NCBI GenBank assembly: GCA_020725645.1
Contig: DYEQ01000072.1
Span: 29,953 to 93,952 of the forward strand
Source: Candidatus Fermentithermobacillaceae bacterium
GTDB taxonomy: Bacteria > Bacillota > Sulfobacillia > Fermentithermobacillales > DUSS01
Reading direction: 5' to 3'
DNA: 64,000 nucleotides
The notes under the pieces are model-generated. The model searched no databases. It was not told where the DNA came from and saw only the letters and a program-made list of their open reading frames with translations. Made by a program: the position numbers and the translations under genes. Shown one piece after another: positions 24,342 through 32,646 of this stretch; position 1 is the first letter of the stretch; the number at the start of each line of letters is the position of its first letter.

Positions 24342-24658
24342 TTACACGACCTTTCGTATTCCACTGCTCTTGAGACACGAAACCCTGTGCCGTACTGAAC
24401 CGATCATAGCCCAAAGAGAGGCAACAGGGGAACCGATACTCGCCTGGGGGAGCAGGACCTCTTCCTCCAGACACCAAGAAATCTCCGGCTCACGCGCGGT
24501 GCGTATGTGGGAGTCGACAGGGCAACCACTGCAAGGCGCGCAGGAACGCATCTCTCCTAATAAAAGGGCGGGTACACGGGAATTCGTGTTGCAGGTACCG
24601 GGCACATCTTGCTCGAACCGCTTATAAGGTTCGACGTTCCTCGGGAGGTGGTTCATCG
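24342..24658. promoter_or_regulatory. Divergent control region with palindrome CGAACC-N8-GGTTCG
   Basis: 317 bases between the ROK-cupin gene and the GH38 gene. An inverted repeat CGAACC / GGTTCG lies at 24614-24633, 25 bases before the GH38 start, and overlaps TTATAA, so it may be an operator on the promoter or an mRNA hairpin over the leader. No regulator gene is adjacent. Nothing else was recognised. Confidence 0.45.
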
Positions 24659-27600
24659 ATGAACAAAAACGAAAACGTTCTGCCGGAGCTGTTCATCGTA
24701 CCGCACACGCACTGGGACAGAGAATGGTATGCTCCTTTCCAGGAGTTCAGACGAAGGCTCGTGAATCTCATCGATGAACTCCTCGTCATACTCGACGAGG
24801 ACCCTGACTTTTCCCGGTTCACATTGGACGGGCAGACGATCGTCCTCGAGGACTATCTCGAGGTCCGTCCCAAAATGGAAAGTCGTCTTAAGAAAGCGAT
24901 AGCTGCCGGGCGGATTGAAGTAGGTCCCTGGTACGTGTTACCCGACGAAAACCTGGTTTCGGGAGAGGCCATCATCAGAAACCTCGAACGGGGAGTGACC
25001 ATTTCCCAACGGTTCGGGCGTCCTATGATGCTTGGATACCTTCCCGACCAGTTCGGCCATATAGCTTCGATGCCGGAGATCCTGTCAGGATTCGGAATGG
25101 ACACGACCTGCTTGTGGCGGGGCGTCGGCCAAGACGTGAACAGCCCCGTATTCGTCTGGGAAGGACCGAGCGGTGCCCGAGTTACCTGCATCTACCTTCC
25201 CTTGGGCTACGGAAACGCCGTTAACCTCCCCATGAATCCGGACGAGCTCCGCCAGGAAATCGATGACATCGTGAGAAAACTCCAAACATGGCACAAAGCA
25301 TGTCCTCTGCAGGGTCTCCCCTATCTTCTCATGAACGGCTCCGATCACCAGGAAGCCCAAAAAGGCCTTCCCGCCGCCTTAAAGTGGGCCCTCGACGGCA
25401 GAAGAACCTGGCAAATCGGCACTCTGCCAGAATATGCAGCTATAGTTCGAAGGCTGGTCGGCAAGGACGCGAGTCTTTCGGCGCATGTATTAGACGTTCA
25501 TGAAGGTGAACTGCGTTCCCCGCTTCGCGCTCCCCTTCTCGTGGGGGTAACATCGGTTCGTCATTGGATCAAGCAGCGAGACTGGCAGCTTTCCCGCGAT
25601 CTCGAGAAATACGCGGAGCCCCTTTCGGCACTGACGAGTCTCGCCGACACCGAACCTCCCAACTCCCAAGCTTACCTCGATGTCGCGTGGAAGTATCTCC
25701 TGCAGAACCAGCCCCACGACAGCATCTGCGGCTGCAGCGTGGACCAGGTTCATACCGATATGTCCTACAGGTTCGACCAATGTGAAATGGTCGTAAGAAA
25801 GCAAGTGGAAGAAGCGGGCAAAGCTCTGGCAGCGCAAGTCGACCGCTCTTTCGCAGGTGACCGGCCGGTCATCGTCGTTTATAACCCGGGCCCCGAGACG
25901 GACCAAGCTTTGGCCGAGGTGTCCCTGCGCGGCTTCCCGCCGGGAACGAACTACCTGGAAGATGCAGATGGGAACCTCTACCCGGTCCAGGTCAGGGCCG
26001 GCGGTTCCTCTATGATGCTCGAAGAAGACTTCTCTCCGAGCCAGATTCGTTTTTACTTTAGGTTCCTCAAAGGCCGCAAGTTCTTGAACTTCTACATAAA
26101 CGACGCCCGCATTTCGTCGCCAGACTCCGGTTGGATCTTGCTGGAACTTGAAACGAGTGACCATCTCGAGGGAGACCTCGACGTCGAAGCTTTGAAGCGG
26201 GAACTCCTCTCAAGAATGGAAGCACAACCTCCCGGATTCAAAGTCCGGGTCCGAATCAGGACTTCCGGAGACCTCCAAGCTGTGTTTCGCCCGGGGCTCA
26301 TGCCGTCGCTGGGGGTGAAGACCTTTGCCCCTGCTACAACCGCCAACTGGGGCCGAGAATCTGCGCCGAACGCAACGGCTTCGTCCGCAGACAGGAGCAT
26401 TACACCTTCCCGCACGCCGAATAACGGGATCATACAGCCGGAAAACGCACGGGGCACGCCCTCCTTCCCCTCGACCGCCGGCCGGCTTTCCGTCTCCAAA
26501 AGGCACCTTGAAAACGAGTTCTTCCGCGTTGAACTCACCAAAGACGGGTACTTCGTCGTGACCGACCTCCGAACAGGCGTGGTGTATCCTGCCATAAATC
26601 TCTTCGTAGACGGGGGAGACCGCGGCGATGAGTACAACTGGGACCCGCCGGCGTCGGACAAACTGGTAAGCCGGCCGGTCCGAAGTTTCCTACCCTTCCG
26701 GTGCCCGCTACGTGTGTCCATTGAGGAAAAAGGACCGGTACGGGCCACCCTTCGAGTGGAGATGATTTACGCTGTACCCCGGGCTTTAGCCAGGGACAGG
26801 GACTCCAGAGACAAAAGGAAGGTTCCGCTCAAGATCATCACCAGGGTCTCCTTGGCGTCGGGAATCAGACGAATCGATTTTAAGACAACTGTGGAAAACC
26901 AGGCTCGGGACCATAGGCTTCGGGTGCACTTCCGCGTCCCGTTTATAGCGGAAAAATCCTATGCCGGCTGCCAATTTGCCGTGGTAGAAAGGAGCGTCCG
27001 TCCCGTGGCGGGCCTGAGCGAACCAACGCAGGCCGGCCAAACGACCCCCCCTGCCGAGACCCCGGTCGGTACCCATCCCATGCGGGATTTCGTGGACGTA
27101 AGCGACGGGACGAAGGGACTCGCCATCTCCACGAAGGGGCTCTTCGAGTATGAGGTGATTCCTGGAAAAGACTCGAGCGATCTCGCCATCACTCTGATGA
27201 GGTGCGTCGGGTATCTCTCCAGGCCCGACCTGCGTTTGAGGCCCGGAAACGCAGGACCTGAAATCGAAACACCCGGTGCTCAATGCCTCGGCCGGTGGCC
27301 CTTTGAGTACTCGATTTATCCGCACGCCGGTCTCTGGGACGAATCTCGGGTGCATGCCTTCGCCCAAGCTTATCAGGCGCCTCCTCTGGCATTTCCGCCC
27401 GAAGAGCAGAAGAAAGCGCCGCGCATTCCGCCTGCAGCTGCTTTCTTCCACATCGATAACCCGGATCTCGTCTGGAGCGCCATGAGGAAGACCGCTGAAG
27501 GCGGCCTTCATCTCAGGTTTTATAATGTCTCGAACCGCCCGGGGCAGGCGAAGCTCGTGAGTCTCTTCCCGCTGCAGGAGGCAACCCTGGTAGACCTCGC

Positions 27601-27811
27601 CGGAAATCCCTTATCTCAGGCAAGTGGTCTGCCTTCGGCCAAGCTGATCAACAATAACGCCGTTGAACTGCGCTACGGGCCGTGTCAAATCATCACCTTG
27701 AAGCTTTCGGCTGTGCAGGCCCCTCAGCCTCACGGAGCCGGCCGAATGTGCCCGCTTACATCTCAAGACGAAGTTGAACCATCGAAGAACTGCGGCAGAA
27801 ACTCCCTGTGA
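24659..27811 (+). CDS. Glycoside hydrolase family 38 alpha-mannosidase
   Basis: Large cytosolic hydrolase (1050 residues) that releases alpha-linked mannose. N-terminal catalytic domain: VPHTHWDREWY near residue 14 (metal His and Asp), GYLPDQFGHIASMPEIL near 121 with the nucleophile Asp, LLMNGSDHQEAQ near 222, NQPHDSICGCSVDQVH near 354. The rest is beta-rich with FFRVELTKDG and GDEYNWDPP. A low-complexity Ala/Ser/Thr/Pro segment occupies about residues 560-612. No signal peptide. ATG at 24659 with GGAGG 10 bases before. The 3' end overlaps the convergent GH4 gene by 49 bases. Confidence 0.93.
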   Translation: MNKNENVLPELFIVPHTHWDREWYAPFQEFRRRLVNLIDELLVILDEDPDFSRFTLDGQTIVLEDYLEVRPKMESRLKKAIAAGRIEVGPWYVLPDENLVSGEAIIRNLERGVTISQRFGRPMMLGYLPDQFGHIASMPEILSGFGMDTTCLWRGVGQDVNSPVFVWEGPSGARVTCIYLPLGYGNAVNLPMNPDELRQEIDDIVRKLQTWHKACPLQGLPYLLMNGSDHQEAQKGLPAALKWALDGRRTWQIGTLPEYAAIVRRLVGKDASLSAHVLDVHEGELRSPLRAPLLVGVTSVRHWIKQRDWQLSRDLEKYAEPLSALTSLADTEPPNSQAYLDVAWKYLLQNQPHDSICGCSVDQVHTDMSYRFDQCEMVVRKQVEEAGKALAAQVDRSFAGDRPVIVVYNPGPETDQALAEVSLRGFPPGTNYLEDADGNLYPVQVRAGGSSMMLEEDFSPSQIRFYFRFLKGRKFLNFYINDARISSPDSGWILLELETSDHLEGDLDVEALKRELLSRMEAQPPGFKVRVRIRTSGDLQAVFRPGLMPSLGVKTFAPATTANWGRESAPNATASSADRSITPSRTPNNGIIQPENARGTPSFPSTAGRLSVSKRHLENEFFRVELTKDGYFVVTDLRTGVVYPAINLFVDGGDRGDEYNWDPPASDKLVSRPVRSFLPFRCPLRVSIEEKGPVRATLRVEMIYAVPRALARDRDSRDKRKVPLKIITRVSLASGIRRIDFKTTVENQARDHRLRVHFRVPFIAEKSYAGCQFAVVERSVRPVAGLSEPTQAGQTTPPAETPVGTHPMRDFVDVSDGTKGLAISTKGLFEYEVIPGKDSSDLAITLMRCVGYLSRPDLRLRPGNAGPEIETPGAQCLGRWPFEYSIYPHAGLWDESRVHAFAQAYQAPPLAFPPEEQKKAPRIPPAAAFFHIDNPDLVWSAMRKTAEGGLHLRFYNVSNRPGQAKLVSLFPLQEATLVDLAGNPLSQASGLPSAKLINNNAVELRYGPCQIITLKLSAVQAPQPHGAGRMCPLTSQDEVEPSKNCGRNSL

Positions 27812-29091
27812 GCTTCCAGAAGCTCATCCACGAGCTTTTCCGCGACCGCTTTCGAAGGCACCAGGGGATTTGTGGCCATTGCCTCTACGGCAAGAGACCT
27901 GTCCCCCTCAAGTGCAGCTTGGGCGTTGACGATTTCCGCCTCCTGGATTCTCCTGATGAGGGTAGCCTGTTTTTCCGTTAGAGGAGGCACCGGGACAGGC
28001 CGCCACCCATCAGGACCGACGTCCGCGGGAAACTGCGCTGCGTGTCCCTGGGGAAGACCAGGCACGTTTCCTTCGTTTCGTTGTTGAATGATAAACCGGG
28101 CCCTTCGCCCTGAAAGAAGGGTCAGGATGACGCTGGCGGCCAGATCGCTGTGGGAAGCATGACCGCGGTGCATCCTTAACCGCGGCTTCGGGCTTGCCGC
28201 TTCTTTCTGGTAATAGGCATACAGCCTTTCTACCCGATCCATGAGATACTCAGCCCGGGTCATTTTCACCTTCGACAGACGGGAGAAGACTATGTCGGTG
28301 TAATAGTAGTATCGCAGGTAAGGGTCGGGGAGCGAACCGTGTTCTTTCACCAGTCTTATTGTGCCGAAAACCTCGCCGATCGGACGAACAAGAGAAGGAA
28401 TCCACCTGGCCCACGAGCGGATCTTGGGCAGAACGTCCCTGACTTCCCCCTGTTCGCCCCGGGCGGGTTTAAGGTAAAGGTGATCAACCCATCCCGCGTG
28501 GTTGATACCCCGGTACTCCATCTCCAGTCTTGACGGTTCGACCCGCAAGAGCCTTGCGATTTCATGCTGAACCCCGCTGGGCTCATCGCACAGCGCGAGG
28601 AACCGTGCGTTCGGGTACTTCTTCAAAACCGCCTCGCATACCATCCCGGCGGGATTGGTGTACGATATGAACCAAAATCCCGGTTCAGCTCGCTTGAAAG
28701 CGGTATCCAGGAGGTCCATCACCACCGGTATAGACCGCCACGCGAAGCTCAGTCCTCCGGGTCCCACCGTCTCCTGTCCGATAACCCCGTGTCGGAGCGG
28801 GATACGTTCGTCGAGAGCTCGATGCCGGAGTCCACCGGGGCGCGGCTGAGCTAAAACAAATCTGGCCCCGTCAAGAGCTTCGTCCTTGTCAAGGGTATAG
28901 GTGACCTTTAGCTCGGCGCGAGCTTCATTTGCGAGAGCTTGCCCAAGCGATGCGATGATCCGTGCCGGTTCTTCGGCCACATCGTACAGGACCCAATACC
29001 AGCCAGCAAACAGATCCTTCTCCCGCAAGAGTGAAAGAAGGATGTCGGGAGTGTAAGCACTACCTCCCCCGACGATGGTAAGCTTGTTCAC
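27763..29091 (-). CDS. Glycoside hydrolase family 4 (6-phospho-beta-glucosidase type)
   Basis: NAD- and metal-dependent glycosidase, 442 residues. The Rossmann start is TIVGGGSAYTPDILLSLL. Metal-site motifs are LCDEPSGVQHE near residue 168 and INHAGWVDHLY near 200, as in GH4; the RPGGLRHRALDERIPLRHG and GQETVGPGG segments are standard. Substrate is probably a phosphorylated or free beta-glucoside, not certain. GTG at 29091 follows GGAGAGGTGA. The leader carries six 11-bp tandem repeats ending at the ribosome site. Convergent with GH38. Confidence 0.93.
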   Translation of the reverse strand: MNKLTIVGGGSAYTPDILLSLLREKDLFAGWYWVLYDVAEEPARIIASLGQALANEARAELKVTYTLDKDEALDGARFVLAQPRPGGLRHRALDERIPLRHGVIGQETVGPGGLSFAWRSIPVVMDLLDTAFKRAEPGFWFISYTNPAGMVCEAVLKKYPNARFLALCDEPSGVQHEIARLLRVEPSRLEMEYRGINHAGWVDHLYLKPARGEQGEVRDVLPKIRSWARWIPSLVRPIGEVFGTIRLVKEHGSLPDPYLRYYYYTDIVFSRLSKVKMTRAEYLMDRVERLYAYYQKEAASPKPRLRMHRGHASHSDLAASVILTLLSGRRARFIIQQRNEGNVPGLPQGHAAQFPADVGPDGWRPVPVPPLTEKQATLIRRIQEAEIVNAQAALEGDRSLAVEAMATNPLVPSKAVAEKLVDELLEAHREFLPQFFDGSTSS

Positions 29092-29109
29092 CGTGCCGTC
29101 ACCTCTCCA

Positions 29110-29175
29110 CGTTTCAGCCTGTGTTTAGCCTTTGCTCAGCCTCTGTTCAGCCTCGTTTCAGCTTCTTTTCAGTCT
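29110..29175 (-). repeat. Six tandem 11-bp repeats in the GH4 leader
   Basis: Read on the minus strand, six contiguous 11-mers: AGACTGAAAAG, AAGCTGAAACG, AGGCTGAACAG, AGGCTGAGCAA, AGGCTAAACAC, AGGCTGAAACG (29175 down to 29110). Consensus AGGCTGAAC(A/G)(G/C). The array ends one base before the GGAGAGG ribosome site of the GH4 gene. No stop-free coding meaning is apparent. The 11-bp period suits DNA sites on one face of the helix, or an RNA-binding protein array. Confidence 0.85.
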
Positions 29176-29328
29176 GGATTTGCGCTACGCCCCATCGTGC
29201 GTGGAGGCGAGCTTTCCTATACCACAGGCGACCCTTTGCTCATTCAACGAGGGCAGGTTCGGCACCTTCCCGGGGAGCAACATTCAGCCGGGTCCCCTGA
29301 GCAAAAGCTGAATTCTGGTCATGAGGTA

Positions 29329-29357
29329 TGGACATCCGACGTTTCGTGTGCTACAAG
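29329..29357 (+). promoter_or_regulatory. Promoter of the met transport operon
   Basis: TGGACA (29329-29334), 17-base spacer, TACAAG (29352-29357). The start would be near 29364, about 25 bases before the riboswitch. Confidence 0.55.
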
Positions 29358-29387
29358 TATCTCAATATCCAACTGAATAACCACTGG

Positions 29388-29510
29388 ACCTTATCCAGAG
29401 CAGGCGAGGGACCGGCCCCATGACCCTGCGGCAACCCGCGACGCAAACGTCGCGAAGGTGCCAACTCCGGCAGAACCGGTCCAGCATAGGCGGTTCTGAC
29501 AGATAAGGGG
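29388..29510 (+). ncRNA. SAM-I (S-box) riboswitch
   Basis: Shows the conserved S-box blocks in order: CTTATCCAGAG at the P1 5' strand, GAGGGACCGGCCCCATGA, CGGCAACC, AAGGTGCCAACTCC and CAGATAAGG closing P1. SAM binding would stabilise P1 and allow the terminator just downstream to form, so the metNIQ transporter is made when methionine is short. Confidence 0.95.
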
Positions 29511-29511
29511 A

Positions 29512-29555
29512 CGAAAATGTGCCTCTCTTCCTGTCAGGGAGGCATTTTCGTTTCC
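29512..29555 (+). terminator. Intrinsic terminator of the SAM-I expression platform
   Basis: CGAAAATG and GCCTC pair with GGAGGC and ATTTTCG, followed by TTTCC. It directly follows the aptamer and precedes metN by 17 bases. Confidence 0.85.
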
Positions 29556-29571
29556 TCGGTGGGGTGATTCT

Positions 29572-30267
29572 ATGATAACCGTCGAGCACCTTTGCAAATC
29601 CTACAATGGACCACATGGCCCCATAAAGGTTCTCAATGACGTGAGTTTCCAGGTACAACGCGGCGAAATCTTCGGTATCTACGGACCGTCAGGGGTCGGA
29701 AAAACTACTCTTCTTCGCTGTCTTTCGCTCCTGGAAAAACCCGATTCCGGTGACATCTTCATCGCCCGGGAGAAAGTCTCGTCCTTAGCAGGCAAGGACG
29801 CAAGACATGTGAGACTGCGTTTGGGCTTGAGCGTTGTGTTTCAGGGGTACAATCTCCTGAACTCCAGGACCGCCCTGGGAAACGTGATGCTTCCCCTCGA
29901 GATCAGAAGGGTTCCCAGGGCCGAAGCCAGATCGAAGGCAAAGGAGCTTCTGAAACTCACCGGGCTCGGGTCACGACAAGACTTTTATCCTTCGAACTTG
30001 TCCGGAGGTGAAAAGCAACGGGTCGCCATAGCTCGAGCACTCGTTACTGAACCGCGGGTCCTGCTCTTGGACGAGCCCACATCCGCTCTGGACCGGGAAA
30101 CAGCTATCTCCATCTTACAGCTCGTGGAAAAGCTCAATCGCATCTACTCCGTGACGGTGCTGATCGTGACGCACCAAATAGAGCTGGCCAGACCGATTAC
30201 GAGTAGGGGAATCTTCATGTCTCCAAACGGGAAGGGCGTGGAGGTGAAAGAGAATGTCGTCAATTGA
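29572..30267 (+). CDS. metN: Methionine ABC transporter ATP-binding protein
   Basis: ATPase of the D-/L-methionine importer. 231 residues: Walker A GPSGVGKTTLLRCL near residue 38, Q-loop VFQGYNLLNSRT near 92, signature LSGGEKQRVAIARAL near 141, Walker B VLLLDEPTSALDRET. Most MetN proteins are about 340 residues with a C-terminal NIL domain that binds methionine for feedback inhibition; that domain is missing here. ATG at 29572 with GGGGTG upstream. Overlaps metI by 14 bases. Controlled by the SAM-I riboswitch. Confidence 0.92.
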   Translation: MITVEHLCKSYNGPHGPIKVLNDVSFQVQRGEIFGIYGPSGVGKTTLLRCLSLLEKPDSGDIFIAREKVSSLAGKDARHVRLRLGLSVVFQGYNLLNSRTALGNVMLPLEIRRVPRAEARSKAKELLKLTGLGSRQDFYPSNLSGGEKQRVAIARALVTEPRVLLLDEPTSALDRETAISILQLVEKLNRIYSVTVLIVTHQIELARPITSRGIFMSPNGKGVEVKENVVN

Positions 30268-30910
30268 GAGGACCGTAGCTTTACTCTGGCCGGCAACCCT
30301 TGAAACGTTCGCAATGGTGGCGTGGTCGCTCTTCCTTTCGCATCTCCTGGGGATCCCTCTCGGCCTCCTTTTGGTGCTCACGGGACCCGGGGGAGTCGCT
30401 GAAAACAAGCTCGCATACAGGATTCTTGATGCCGCCGTAAACTTCGGGCGCTCGGTACCTTTTGTGATCTTGACGGTGAGCGTGGTGCCCCTCACGCGTT
30501 TTCTCACGGGTACGTCCATCGGTCCGGTGGCAGCAGTGGTCCCCCTTACCCTCGCGGCCTTACCCTTCGTGGCGAGACTTACCGAGACCGCGGTTCTTAC
30601 AGTGGATCGGGGAACCATCGAGGCGTGCATATCCATGGGCGCTTCCCGGTTTGACCTGATAAGGTTCGTTTTCATTCCCGAGTCCCTTCCCTCCCTGGTC
30701 TCGGGTATGGCCATAACCGCGGTGAACCTGGTGGGCTACTCAGCCATGGCCGGCGCTATCGGCGGAGGCGGTCTCGGCGATCTGGCCGTCAGGTTCGGGT
30801 ACCAGCGTTGGGAGACCGGAATCATGCTGGCCTCGGTGGCGGTCCTTGTCGCGGGCGTTCAGATCATCCAGCTCCTCGGCGACAGGATATCGCGCCGGCT
30901 AAGGAGGTGA
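30254..30910 (+). CDS. metI: Methionine ABC transporter permease
   Basis: Five-helix permease of 218 residues. The MetI fold shows LWPATLETFAMVAWS at the start, a central AALPFVARLTETAVL and the coupling-helix motif TIEACISMGASRFDLIRFV near residue 117, then VGYSAMAGAIGGGGLGDLAV. Starts inside the end of metN with GAGGTGAAAG upstream, so it is coupled to the ATPase. Confidence 0.93.
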   Translation: MSSIERTVALLWPATLETFAMVAWSLFLSHLLGIPLGLLLVLTGPGGVAENKLAYRILDAAVNFGRSVPFVILTVSVVPLTRFLTGTSIGPVAAVVPLTLAALPFVARLTETAVLTVDRGTIEACISMGASRFDLIRFVFIPESLPSLVSGMAITAVNLVGYSAMAGAIGGGGLGDLAVRFGYQRWETGIMLASVAVLVAGVQIIQLLGDRISRRLRR

Positions 30911-31073
30911 CGGAGCGACGCAGCAGTTGAGACATGTGTCCGTTACAGGCCATTGAACTACCCAAACACGCCGTCAGGCGCAGTAAGGGTACAAGACCGG
31001 GGGTACATCCAATCCTGGTTTGCGGCTGGAAAGACGCAAAAGGAGTGCTCCCACAGAAGAAGAGGTGAGGTAA

Positions 31074-31895
31074 ATGAAGAGGTCAAGATCAGTTTCTTCC
31101 GCAGTTACACTGCCCGTCGTCGCCCTCATATGTCTCGTCGTGTTTTCCACGGCACTCGGGGGCTGCCGTAAGCACCAGAAATCACTTAAGGTAGGAGCCA
31201 CCTCGGTACCTCATGCGGAGATCCTGGAGTTCGTTAAACCAACCCTTGCGAAGCAGGGAATTACTCTGGAAATCGTCGAGTACAATGACTACGTCCAGCC
31301 AAATCTGCAGCTTGCCGACGGCGAGCTCGACGCCAACTACTTCCAGCATGTACCCTACCTTGAGGATTTCTGCGCATCGCGAAAGCTCGACCTGGTTTGG
31401 GTGGCAAAGATCCACATAGAACCGATGGGAATCTACTCGAACAGGGTGAAGTCCCTCTCGGAGTTGAAGGACGGCGACAAGATAGGGATCCCGAATGACG
31501 CCACCAACGGCGGCAGAGCTCTTGCTCTCCTGGAAAAAGCAGGTCTCATCAAACTGAAGGAAGGATTGGGCGTGAAAGCGACCGTCCAGGACATCGTCGA
31601 AAACCCGAGGAATTTCCGGATAGTGGAGATCGAAGCGCCGATGCTCCCAAGAGTGCTACCCGACCTAACGGTCGCCGTCATCAACGGCAACTTCGCCATC
31701 CAGGCGGGGCTTCAGCCGACGAAAGACGCCCTTTTCCTCGAAAGCGGCGACTCTCCCTTTGCGAACGTACTCGTTGTCCGCAAGGGAGACGAAAAGAGAA
31801 AGGACATACAGGAGCTGGCTAAAGCTCTTCAAAGCCACGATGTCAGGAAATTCATCGAGGAGAAATACAAAGGAGCGGTGATACCAGCTTTTTAA
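31074..31895 (+). CDS. metQ: Methionine-binding lipoprotein (NlpA/MetQ family)
   Basis: Substrate-binding lipoprotein of the met importer, 273 residues. Signal peptide with lipobox LGGC (Cys31). Mature part: LKVGATSVPHAEILEFVKP, NYFQHVPYLEDF, IHIEPMGIYSN, IGIPNDATNGGRALALLE and GNFAIQAGL, all typical for MetQ. ATG at 31074 follows GAGGTGAGGTAA. A 160-base gap separates it from metI; no promoter or terminator is clear in it. Confidence 0.95.
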   Translation: MKRSRSVSSAVTLPVVALICLVVFSTALGGCRKHQKSLKVGATSVPHAEILEFVKPTLAKQGITLEIVEYNDYVQPNLQLADGELDANYFQHVPYLEDFCASRKLDLVWVAKIHIEPMGIYSNRVKSLSELKDGDKIGIPNDATNGGRALALLEKAGLIKLKEGLGVKATVQDIVENPRNFRIVEIEAPMLPRVLPDLTVAVINGNFAIQAGLQPTKDALFLESGDSPFANVLVVRKGDEKRKDIQELAKALQSHDVRKFIEEKYKGAVIPAF

Positions 31896-31925
31896 GCGTC
31901 CGCAAGCCGGTCGAAAGTAAGCTTC

Positions 31926-31970
31926 GAAGCGCTGGGCGCCCATTACCGGAACACCCAGCGCTTCGTCTTT
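31926..31970 (+). terminator. Terminator after metQ
   Basis: GAAGCGCTGGG pairs perfectly with CCCAGCGCTTC (11 bp, 17-base loop), then GTCTTTAG on the plus strand. 30 bases after the metQ stop. Confidence 0.75.
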
Positions 31971-31984
31971 AGCCCCCTTCTTTG

Positions 31985-32347
31985 TCAGCTGTTACCCGTT
32001 GCCTCCTTCTGGATCTTCATCCAGTGGTACATCCATACGGGCAACCCGACGAGAACGTAAGCAAGCGCCCGGCGCAGATTAGAATAGCGGGAAGCCAGAA
32101 AGTTTCTCCTAGCCTGCTCCTTTTCGAACTGGATCTGTTGCTCGATGATCTCTTTAGGTATTTCCGTCTCCCGGTCTGGGATCTTGTATCTGCTGTATAT
32201 CTCGGCAGGACCGGGTTCGTAGTAAGTCTGGGGGATGAAGAAATCGGCGACAGCCATTACGAATTGAATGAGGCCTGCCACCAGGATCATCAGGGCGACG
32301 AAAGAGACGAGATACAGATAGATCTGCCTCAGTGAAAGATTCCTCAT
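31985..32347 (-). CDS. Small membrane protein of unknown function
   Basis: 120 residues with two membrane helices: LYLVSFVALMILVAGLIQFVMAVADFF near the start and ALAYVLVGLPVWMYHWM near the end, joined by a charged outside or inside loop. The arrangement (helix, polar loop with RNFLASRYSNLRRA, helix ending YHWMK) resembles DUF5671-type membrane domains. AGGAGGGAGGT lies upstream of the ATG at 32347. Convergent with the met operon. Confidence 0.7.
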   Translation of the reverse strand: MRNLSLRQIYLYLVSFVALMILVAGLIQFVMAVADFFIPQTYYEPGPAEIYSRYKIPDRETEIPKEIIEQQIQFEKEQARRNFLASRYSNLRRALAYVLVGLPVWMYHWMKIQKEATGNS

Positions 32348-32392
32348 TTCGCATTACCTCCCTCCTGCGCCACACGAAAATGCATCTTCGTC

Positions 32393-32593
32393 CTACTCTG
32401 ACTCTGACGTAAAAAGCTCGTTCCGGTTCCGACAAGTCGACTCGCCATCCGGGATAAGAAATGCGTCGCGATTCATCATACCAGAAGAGTGCGCTAATAC
32501 CAATGCCAGGAACCTTGCTAACCTCGGCGTTGCAGAAGTTTTTTCGAGGACCTCAACGATATTTCCGAAGTCATCCAGAAGCTTCAGTATCAA
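32393..32593 (-). CDS. Possible small protein upstream of the membrane gene
   Basis: A 66-codon frame with TTG start at 32593 and GAGGAGG about 10 bases before it. The first half is a plausible amphipathic helix (ILKLLDDFGNIVEVLEK). It ends 45 bases before the membrane gene at 32347 on the same strand. No family recognised. Kept because of the good ribosome site; coding status uncertain. Confidence 0.35.
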   Translation of the reverse strand: MILKLLDDFGNIVEVLEKTSATPRLARFLALVLAHSSGMMNRDAFLIPDGESTCRNRNELFTSESE

Positions 32594-32646
32594 GTCTACA
32601 ACCTCCTCTCGCAGTTTCCGGTAGTCAACGATTCGAGGTCATCAGC

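Noticed and set aside
23109..24398. A 429-codon open frame on the plus strand
   Set aside because: It is antisense to the clear ROK-cupin gene, and its protein is Arg/His/Ser-rich without motifs; a GC-rich shadow frame.
26092..27511. Long minus-strand frames inside the GH38 gene
   Set aside because: GH38 motifs on the plus strand are unambiguous; the antisense products have no motifs or ribosome sites.
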